The notes below the pieces were generated by a model, which was not told the origin of the DNA, ran no database searches, and was given only the letters and a program-made list of their open reading frames with translations. Shown here piece by piece: positions 56,560-64,000 of a DNA stretch of 64,000 nt (its first letter is position 1; every line of letters starts with the position of its first letter). The position numbers were made by a program, and so were the translations under genes. The DNA comes from Mesostigma viride (lineage: Eukaryota > Streptophyta > Mesostigmatophyceae > Mesostigmatales > Mesostigmataceae): NCBI GenBank assembly GCA_009746045.1, contig RPFO01000016.1, positions 869,395 through 933,394 of the forward strand, given 5' to 3'.

Positions 56560-57115
56560 ATACACCGGCTATGGCCGGGGCAGAAGCCGGTCTACTGGAA
56601 GGGGGCGGACATCTACGTCGCCCACAAGCCCTGGCAGGCGACCCCTGCAACCCCAGCCACCCCAGCCACCCCAGCCTAGGGAATATATAGCAGTAGTGTA
56701 GACTAGAAAGCTTAGTGACGTGGCCATGTATGCCTACGTGATGGGCCCACACCCGCCCTTGCAATAGCCGTAGCAATGTCGAGTCATGCTTTGCCCATGC
56801 AGGGAGTTACTCCCTGCTGAGAGGCCATGTGTACCCTAGCTATAGCCTAGCCACATACCTTCCACCCCATATGTCATGCAGGCCTTCTAGGCCCTCTCCT
56901 CAAGCCCCCCCTGGGTGCCTGTGCTTGTTTAGGAGGCATGAACCATCATGGAGGTGCAGGTGCACCTAGTGCACCCAGAGCAGGTGATAGTTGTACATCC
57001 TACACCTGCAGGTTGTCGCCCTGATTGTATTACAAACCCATAGATGCCCCTTTCTCAGGGCTATGTGTTACATATGCTCCCCACGGAGCTATGATTTTAA
57101 TTAATTAATTAATAC
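56560..57115 (+). mobile_element. LINE family C, ORF1 C-terminus joined to 3' UTR
   Basis: PGQKPVYWKGADIYVAHKPW, then directly the 3' UTR (ATGAACCATCATGGAGGTGC, GGGCTATGTGTTACATATGC) and a TTAATTAATTAAT tail. Twin of 14905-15645 on the other strand; the ORF1 part is shorter here. Confidence 0.72.
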
Positions 57116-58880
57116 ACCGGCTATGAGCTAAAAATAGAAAAAAACGCTGTCCGGGGCACATCTTGCCCAGAACAGTGGGAGAACCAGTTGCATGAAAAAA
57201 GCACAACCCGTATAAAAATGTCATGGGACATTGTTTCTACCTAATTGGATCAACAAAATCAGCACATCCCTTTTAGTTATTAATTTTTGGGCCAAAAATA
57301 CGCTTTTTTAGGCGGGGCGTCCCCATACACACTCATAACACATCAATTAGGCCTGAAAAGCACAAGTCAAATTCTGTCATGACCATAGAAGGCACTGTCA
57401 AAGTTTGGTGGCATTCTGAGCTCAGCTGTAGCAGTTATTAATTTTGGCAGTTGGCCACCTGTGCAGACGCTAAGGAAGGCATTAGTGAGTATTAAGGCAC
57501 ACTAACACTTCCTATGCCATCCAAAAGGCTCCTGACCATGCCCAATTCGACCACAATGTACAAGGACGTGGCTGGGCACGTCATGTGCCCTTGCCTTACC
57601 TCGACACGGGCAACCTGTTGCGTGTGTGCACAACAATGAGGCAGGTAGCTCTACATGCCTAGCCAACACTTCTAAAGCATATTCCAGGTTTATGGTGTGG
57701 GCATCATCCCAAAACCAAGCTCAAACACACCCTAGAAAGCCATATCCACTAATTGCCCAACAAGGGTAACAACAGACAGTCCACAGAGAAAGCAGAATTA
57801 TCATACATGCTGCTTGCCAAGGCTTCTTACCATGGTTACCTTGCCTTGCTAGCATATGAATTAGGGCTCTCCCATTTTAGTGGGAGAAAGGCCAACAAGA
57901 CAACGATAACCCCTACCTACGTGCAGTTCCACCCATGCAGTATGCCCCTCAGAAAAACCACTGCCACCTTTCTTTCCAGCGCAATTGTTTGCCAAGAAAC
58001 AAACTCAAGCTTGTGAGCCTCTAACCACAATGAAGCCTCTGCTAAGAAAGGCCGCGTCAATATTCACACAAAACTGAGTGCTGTTAGCAATCTCCTTCCA
58101 AGAAACCACTCAGCAAATCCCTGACAACTTGACGATATGCCACGGTCACGCTTTGACACATCCCAGCCATGCAACGTACATAAAAACCACTGAAAGGTGC
58201 CAGGAATCTGGCGATGCGCAGCACGGAATGGCATTATACCTGGCGCTAACTGCACGGAAAGAAGCCGAAAACTTGCGTTGATAACCCATAAAGGAAGCGA
58301 AACATTCATAGGGTCACGTTGATCACACGATCGTACCATTACCGGAATTGTCCTTCGCCCAGCGGCGCAAGAAAGAACAACCTTCCATGGAATAATAAGA
58401 CGCGCATCCCGCGAGCCTGGAGAGTGTCTTACCGATCATGACGGAAATCTTGCCGAAACCCAGCAAATTTTTTAAAGCTTTACCAATAACGATTTAAACG
58501 CATCCTTGACGCTAGGTAAAGCCCATAAAACCTGACAATCACCGCCGCCAGCGTGCATTCTAATTTATTCCTCTCGACGAAAACATCAGATTGGACCCCC
58601 GTGGCGATGGTCATCAATAAAATCATCGACACTGCAAAAAACGCGAACTCCGCTACGAAGTAGTATCATTTACTCATCATCTTTAAGATTCGCTCAGTTT
58701 CTCTGCATTCCGCAAGCTATCTTTTTCTACTCTGCCTGAAAGCACGTCGCCATGGCCAGCTCCGGTAGGGGTGCGCGCCCCGTGCACCACTTTTTCACGG
58801 TACCGCGAATTTTTCGGCGCCAAAATATTCGCGCCGGGACCGTCCCCTTAACATAAATGATACAAGTTGTCTACCTAATA
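57116..58880. other. No gene recognised
   Basis: AT-moderate intergenic DNA; an ORF at 57753-58016 has no recognisable features. TTTTTCGGCGCCAAAA near 58791 resembles an E2F site but no gene start follows closely. Confidence 0.4.
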
Positions 58881-58909
58881 CGTTATAGTAGCTATGACTG
58901 TCGTCATTA

Positions 58910-59096
58910 TTCGATCGGCGTCCGAATAGTTCGGAGAACTATTCGGTGTTCGATTCGGGAAGGGCCCTTCAGCTCCGAACATATTCGGTGTCGGTATCGG
59001 GAGGCTCCAAATATATTCGGCATCGGGTTCGGGGCACCCCCCTGGTCCGAGTATCCGATTCGGCAAGCCAAAACGCTATTCGGTACAACCCTACCG
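58910..59096. mobile_element. MITE-like element rich in CCGAATA motifs, copy 2
   Basis: GTCCGAATAGTTCGG, ATATTCGGTGTCGGTATCGG, and the end CTATTCGGTACAACCCTACC matching the start of copy 1 in reverse. Confidence 0.55.
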
Positions 59097-59320
59097 GCTC
59101 CGCTAGCTGGCCTCGTTTTTTCGGGTTTTATTCAAGGTCTTGTTTTATTACGTAATTGTGCATGGGGGCGTTGTAATGTAATAAGGTATTTGGAAACGAC
59201 GAAACGTTACTGCATTACACCCCCTCCCTTCGATTGTTAGATAGCCCAGTGTTCCCGTTTCTTAAAGGCCGGGATTTGTCAGTAACACGTGTGTAGGGGT
59301 AGAAATAGCATTACAACATC

Positions 59321-59677
59321 ATGGAGTTCTCGGTTAACATACTTCTAGGATGTTTCCTGTCACTTTTCGCGGCGTTCGTAATTTTCCGACTAATATTTTC
59401 GTCGTCAAAAGGTATTTTCTCTTTCTCAAAAGTCATTTGTGTAGATGTCGCGCAACATAACATAGCCAAGCCAAGTACCACGATTGTTTCTTCCCCGTCA
59501 TTACCAGGAGTTGCTTGGATTTGCGACCCGCTGGTTAGGTTCCCTGCCGGTATAGCAGGGATGTCGTGGTATTCTAGGCACTGCGACCACCTTGTACGCA
59601 CGCATGTGCGACTTGATAATCCGAGTTCACCATTCTTTGGTCGTCTATATCATTCTCCTTTATCCAAGATAGAATAG
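59321..59677 (+). CDS. Possible small membrane-anchored protein, 118 aa
   Basis: ATG (MEFSVNILLGCFLSLFAA) followed by a single strong hydrophobic segment (residues 5-27), then a 90-residue tail with scattered Cys and Pro (VAWICDPLVRFPAG). Single exon, no family recognised, no second copy in the window. A tail-less signal anchor would place it in the secretory pathway. Could be chance. Confidence 0.3.
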   Translation: MEFSVNILLGCFLSLFAAFVIFRLIFSSSKGIFSFSKVICVDVAQHNIAKPSTTIVSSPSLPGVAWICDPLVRFPAGIAGMSWYSRHCDHLVRTHVRLDNPSSPFFGRLYHSPLSKIE

Positions 59678-59959
59678 CCACGAGACTTCTGTTCAGGGCG
59701 CATGGCTGCTGGACACGGCTGAATGCAACTCCAATGTACAACACTCACATGGTCCTCCTGAAGTGCTATCCGCCCGTGCGCTTGTGCTCGCCTACGTGTA
59801 CCAATTTCAGATGGCTCGCCACAGCAGAGCACGGCCAAGGCATCGGCTGCAAAGAAACCTGATGTGCGTATTTTTTGGAATCACGTAGCCCATAGCTTTA
59901 CCACAAGTTTAAACAGCAGCTTGGGGGCTCTTATGACGCAGAAGATGCTCATCACCTGC

Positions 59960-60455
59960 AGTTCTTCATAGGCAGCTCTTTAGCCTTGTGTGCCCCTTCA
60001 TAGGCAGCTGTGGGGGTTGTGGGTGAACCCTGGGTGTGCCCCTAAGAACCGTTAGGCTCCGGGAAAGGCATTTATATTCTCCCAAAGCGGCGCCTCTAAA
60101 TGAGTTCCAAGCCTATCTGTGGCCACTGGACCATGGAGCAGCCCTTCTGCATCCGCCATGCTTTTGCTGTGTCGAAGCTTTATTGCACCCACAGTAGTTG
60201 CTAGACTCTCCCAGTGCGCAGTTTAATTGAACCTGTGGCCTGCCTTTCGAGGCAACGAGAGAAGGGGGGTGTCCCATGCCCCCTTCTTGCTCTCCATCAA
60301 ACAGGGATGAAATGTACCTACTCAAAAGGCGGTATCCCGTGACTCTCCCAATTGAGGGGGTTGAATGAATGAATTAATCTGCAGCTGTTCAGCCTTGTGT
60401 GCCGTTTCATAGCCAGATGTTCAGCCTTGTGTGCTACTTCACAGGCAGCTCGTCG
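59960..60455. repeat. Scattered 40-bp repeats
   Basis: CAGCTGTTCAGCCTTGTGTG and CTTTAGCCTTGTGTGCCCC with TTCATAGGCAGCT occur at about 59968, 59998, 60380 and 60418. No gene recognised between 59678 and 60535. Confidence 0.6.
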
Positions 60456-60535
60456 GGATCGTGCTTCCCACCTTAAGTCCCAGGAGATAGTTTTCACCTA
60501 AGGTCCTCGGTGGTCTCCCAGAATCCCCAATCCTG

Positions 60536-61938
60536 CCCCTTCTCCCCTTCTCCCCCTTCTCCCCCTTCTCCCCCTTCTCCCCCTTCTCCCCCTTCTCCCC
60601 CTTCTCCCCTTCTCCCCTTCTCCCCCTTCTCCCCTTCTCCCCTTCTCCCCTTCTCCCCTTCTCCCCCTTCTCCCCCTTCTCCCCCTTCTCCCCTTCTCCC
60701 CTTCTCCCCTTCTCCCCCTTCTCCCCCTTCTCCCCTTCTCCCCCTTCTCCCCTTCTCCCCCTTCTCCCCTTTCCCCCTTCTCCCCCTTCTCCCCTTCTCC
60801 CCCTTCTCCCCTTCTCCCCTTCTCCCCCTTCTCCCCCTTCTCCTTCTCCTTCTCCCCCTTCTCCCCCTTCTCCCCCTTCTCCCCTTCTCCCCCTTCTCCC
60901 CCTTCCCCCTTCTCCCCCTTCTCCCCTTCTCCCCCTTCTCCCCCTTCTCCCCCTCTCCCCCTTCTCCCCCTTCTCCCCCTTCTCCCCTTCTCCCCCTTCT
61001 CCCCCTTCTCCCCCTTCTCCCCTTCTCCCCCTTCTCCCCCTTCTCCCCCTTCTCCCCCTTCTCCCCCTTCTCCCCCTTCCCCCTTCTCCCCTTCTCCCCC
61101 TTCTCCCCTTCTCCCCTTCTCCCCCTTCTCCCCCTTCTCCCCCTTCTCCCCCTTCTCCCCCTCTCCCCCTTCTCCCCTTCTCCCCCTTCTCCCCTTCTCC
61201 CCCTTCTCCCCTTCTCCCCCTTCTCCCCCTTCTCCCCCTTCTCCCCTTCTCCCCTTCTCCCCCTTCTCCCCTTCTCCCCCTTCTCCCCTTCTCCCCTTTC
61301 TCCCCTTTCTCCCCTTTCTCCCCTTTCTCCCCTTTCTCCCCTTTCTCCCCCTTTCTCCCCTTTCTCCCCTTTCTCCCCTTTCTCCCCTTTCTCCCCTTTC
61401 TCCCCTTTCTCCCCTTTCTCCCCTTTCTCCCCTTTCTCCCCTTCTCCCCTTTCTCCCCTTTCTCCCCTTTCTCCCTCCCCTTTCTCCCTTTCTCCCCTTT
61501 CTCCCTTTCTCCCCTTTCTCCCCTTTCTCCCCTTTCTCCCCTTTCTCCCCTTTCTTCCCTTTCTCCGCTTTCTCCCTTTCTCCCCTTTCTCCCCTTTCTC
61601 CCCTTTCTTCCCTTTCTCCCCTTCTCCCCTTTCCCCTTCTCCCCTTTCTCCCTTTCTTCCCTTTCTCCCCTTTCTCCCCTTTCTCCCTTTCTCCCCTTTC
61701 TCCCCTTTCTCCCTTTCTCCCCTTTCTCCCCTTTCTCCCCTTTCTCCCCCTTTCTCCCTTTCTCCCTTTCTCCCCTTTCTCCCCTTTCTCCCCTTTCTCC
61801 CCTTTCTCCCCTTTCTCCCCTTTCTCCCCTTTCTCCCCTTTCTCCCCTTTCTCCCCTTTCTCCGCTTTCTCCCCTTTCTCCCCTTTCTCCCCTTTCTCCC
61901 CTTTCTCCCCTTTCTCCCCTTTCTCCCCTTTCTCCCCC
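60536..61938. repeat. 1.4 kb homopyrimidine minisatellite
   Basis: Two sub-arrays: 60536 to about 61290 of CCCCCTTCT (9 bp) mixed with CCCCTTCT (8 bp), then about 61290-61938 of CCCCTTTCT (9 bp). Almost no purine on the plus strand. The strand asymmetry favours triplex and the G-rich strand quadruplex structures. Long Glu-Lys-Gly and Ser-Pro ORFs here are artefacts. Confidence 0.95.
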
Positions 61939-62119
61939 CCTTGCTCACATGAACCCCATATCTTCCCACGTGCATCTTGAAACCTATGAATGGTTTCAAC
62001 TACAAATGAATGGCCAACGTTTAGCGCTGTGCACCGCCCCTGCACGCACAATCCGCTACCGTCCACCGTGCTCATGCTATCGCTTGGCGGGGCACACCTC
62101 ATGTAGTGCACTACCCTTG

Positions 62120-62285
62120 CAGTAGTATACTAGTCGCGGGGCACACCTCACGCCGTGCGCTACCCTTGCTCATGCATAGTAGTCGCGGGGCAGCCCCTGT
62201 ATGATATTTGCGGGGCAGCCACTATATAATATTTGCAGGGCAACCCCTATATAATGATCACGAAGCAACCCTTATATAATATATT
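62120..62285. repeat. Tandem repeats of about 28 and 48 bp
   Basis: CGCGGGGCACACCTCA(C/T)G(C/T)...CTACCCTTGC, then TATAATATTTGC(G/A)GGGCA(G/A)CC units ending near 62285. Confidence 0.7.
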
Positions 62286-62772
62286 TGTTGGGTTCCTATT
62301 GGCTAGTGCCTGGTTCTTCTCTGCTGGTCATGAGCGCATCAGCTGGCCATATTTTGCAGTTATTTTTCCTGTCATTTTTTTTTCCCCAAATTGACACGAG
62401 CGGCATGAACATCCCGCTGTCACAAAGGGGGAAATTGCATGATGATTTTAGTCATTATTGTTAGCATGGCTAAGCATTACTGTCATTGTTATTGCCGTAG
62501 CGATGATTGTCGTTGCCATCGCCGACCATTGCTGCCGTTGCAAAGGAACCTGCGTTTCTCCATGGAGGAGCGAATGAACACTTTAGGAGGTGGCCAAACC
62601 CGGCGATTGAGTGATGATAGCTATTATCATTGGCAGTGATGGCTATTGTTGCTGTCATGTGGATTTCCCCCAAGGAAGAGTTTGCAAGCAAACAAGCTAG
62701 TTGGCTTAATATTTATGAATATTTATTTGTTCATTTATCTCTGCCAACTACTGCTATCTTTCCTATTTTCAG

Positions 62773-62853
62773 CTTGACCTGCCCGTTTTCACCGAGGACG
62801 AGGTTGCCAAGCACGACAGCGCGACAGATGCATGGCTCATCATCAACCGCAAG
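62773..62853 (+). CDS. Internal exon of a cytochrome b5-like heme-binding domain protein
   Basis: An 81-bp phase-0 exon between acceptor TATTTTCAG and donor GTGAGG, encoding FTEDEVAKHDSATDAWLII followed by NRK. This is the start of the cytochrome b5 fold (consensus FT.EEVAKH.S..D.WLII.GK), just before the VYDVT and heme-ligand HPGG part, which must be in a later exon. None follows within the window; the next intron probably contains the array at 63112. Cytochrome b5 domains occur alone or fused to desaturases, nitrate reductase or reductases; which applies cannot be told. No upstream exon was identified. Confidence 0.65.
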
Positions 62854-62899
62854 GTGAGGGAATAGCCTTTTGAGGAAGCTCGCACTTCCCATTCAACCC

Positions 62900-62946
62900 T
62901 TAAGAAAGCTGAGGTGGGCGCTTGGTTCATCATCCACAGCAAGGCG
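62900..62946 (+). pseudogene. Degenerate partial duplicate of the cytochrome b5-like exon
   Basis: AEVGAWFIIHSKAT resembles DEVAKH...AWLIINRKV of the exon 50 bp upstream, with the middle deleted and no GT donor after the Lys codon. Confidence 0.4.
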
Positions 62947-63111
62947 ACACGGCGTTTCGGTATGGTGTTGTCTACTGGAAGTATGACTTATGGCTGGCTG
63001 TATTGCATCCTTGCCTTCTTCCCCTTGGCAAGTTATATAACATGCCTAGCTATCTTACCTCGTAAGGTGCTATTACCTTGTCCTTGACTCGTTTGCCTTG
63101 TAGGTTGTCGC

Positions 63112-64000
63112 CAGCCCCCTTGCCCCCTTGCCCCCTTGCCCCCTTGCCCCCTTGCCCCCTTGCCCCCTTGCCCCCTTGCCCCCTTGCCCCCTTGCCCCCT
63201 TGCCCCCTTGCCCCTTGCCCCCTTGCCCCCTTGCCCCTTGCCCCTTGCCCCCTTGCCCCTTGCCCCTTGCCCCCTTGCCCCTTGCCCCCTTGCCCCCTTG
63301 CCCCCTTGCCCCCTTGCCCCCTTGCCCCCTTGCCCCTTGCCCCCTTGCCCCTTGCCCCCTTGCCCCCTTGCCCCCTTGCCCCCTTGCCCCCTTGCCCCCT
63401 TGCCCCCTTGCCCCCTTGCCCCCTTGCCCCCTTGCCCCCTTGCCCCCTTGCCCCCTTGCCCCCTTGCCCCTTGCCCCTTGCCCCCTTGCCCCCTTGCCCC
63501 TTGCCCCTTGCCCCCTTGCCCCCTTGCCCCCTTGCCCCCTTGCCCCCTTGCCCCTTGCCCCCTTGCCCCTTGCCCCCTTGCCCCCTTGCCCCCTTGCCCC
63601 CTTGCCCCCTTGCCCCTTGCCCCCTTGCCCCCTTGCCCCTTGCCCCCTTGCCCCCTTGCCCCCTTGCCCCCTTGCCCCCTTGCCCCCTTGCCCCGTTGCC
63701 CCCTTGCCCCCTTGCCCCCTTGCCCCCTTGCCCCTTGCCCCTTGCCCCCTTGCCCCTTGCCCCCTGGCCCCCTGGCCCCTTGCCCCCTTGCCCCCTGGCC
63801 CCTGGCCCCTGGGCCCCTTGCCCCCTTGCCCCCTTGCCCCCTTGCCCCCTTGCCCCCTTGCCCCCTTGCCCCCTTGCCCCTTGCCCCCTTGCCCCTTGCC
63901 CCCTTGCCCCCTGGCCCCCTGGCCCCCTTGCCCCGCCCCTGGCCCCCTGGCCCCCTGGCCCCTTGCCCCTGGCCCCCTGGCCCCTGGCCCCCTGGCCCCC
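63112..64000. repeat. 8-bp minisatellite (CCCCCTTG)n running off the window
   Basis: CCCCCTTG with 7-bp CCCCTTG variants. From about 63763 CCCCCTGG variants increase toward the end. The complement (CAAGGGGG)n has a G5 run every 8 bases, ideal for G-quadruplexes. Not a known telomere unit. Probably intronic in the cytochrome b5-like gene. Confidence 0.95.

Noticed and set aside
57753-58016. 87-codon plus-strand ORF
   Set aside because: No domain, signal, codon pattern or repeat copy to separate it from chance.
58785-58810. E2F-type promoter site
   Set aside because: TTTTTCGGCGCCAAAA resembles it, but the nearest ORF is 500 bp away and unconvincing.
60494-62111. ORFs of about 500 codons (EKGEKG and SPFSPF types)
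   Set aside because: They only restate the 8-9-bp minisatellite in frames without stops; both strands are open and no non-repetitive domain is attached.
63112-64000. Telomere at the window end
   Set aside because: The unit CCCCCTTG does not match green-algal or plant TTTAGGG-type telomeres and it lies next to an open gene; no subtelomeric pattern.

Overview
The window looks like nuclear DNA of a eukaryote. Coding regions are GC-rich and split by GT-AG introns of about 340 to 2,690 bp. There is no operon layout, and most of the sequence is mobile-element debris and minisatellites. The gene style and transposon load suggest a green microalga or similar protist, but nothing here fixes the genus. 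No tRNA, rRNA or CRISPR array was found.

Four host genes are supported by conserved domains and by exon joins that keep the reading frame. A multi-cold-shock-domain protein of the UNR/CSDE1 type (+) fills 1-7724, its 5' end cut by the window edge. A metallo-beta-lactamase-fold hydrolase (-) has three exons between 45176 and 41470. An NmrA-like NAD(P)-binding protein (-) has two exons between 47544 and 46278. One exon of a cytochrome b5-like domain lies at 62773-62853, its gene running on past the end. A single-exon ORF at 13585-14115 and two weaker ORFs (17548-17799 and 59321-59677) are possible genes of unknown function.

The rest is nested transposable elements, several dated by target-site duplications or by an empty copy of the same site elsewhere in the window: (i) non-LTR retrotransposons of several families, ending in (ACTT)n or (TTAA)n tails and often reduced to ORF1 plus 3' end; (ii) a short retroposon always cut from one side; (iii) TA-flanked MITEs (4813-5180, 7996-8459, 42761-43204); (iv) three copies of a 1.72 kb TTAA-flanked element carrying an unrecognised spliced ORF (21639-23358, 29876-31596, 33940-35659); (v) two piggyBac-type elements (26148-27146, 38463-41322), the larger with a transposase that lost its catalytic core; (vi) two hAT-type elements with perfect 8-bp duplications (27480-29229, 35726-37408); and (vii) small MITEs at 688-830, 5223-5681 and 20616-21122.

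From 48.4 to 56.4 kb two copies of one repeat face each other, each with a 9-bp minisatellite, and a perfect 148-bp foldback lies at the right edge. From 60.5 kb to the end, pyrimidine-rich 8-9-bp minisatellites dominate (60536-61938 and 63112-64000). The host genes have no evident common pathway; what links the window is transposon nesting inside introns and intergenic DNA.
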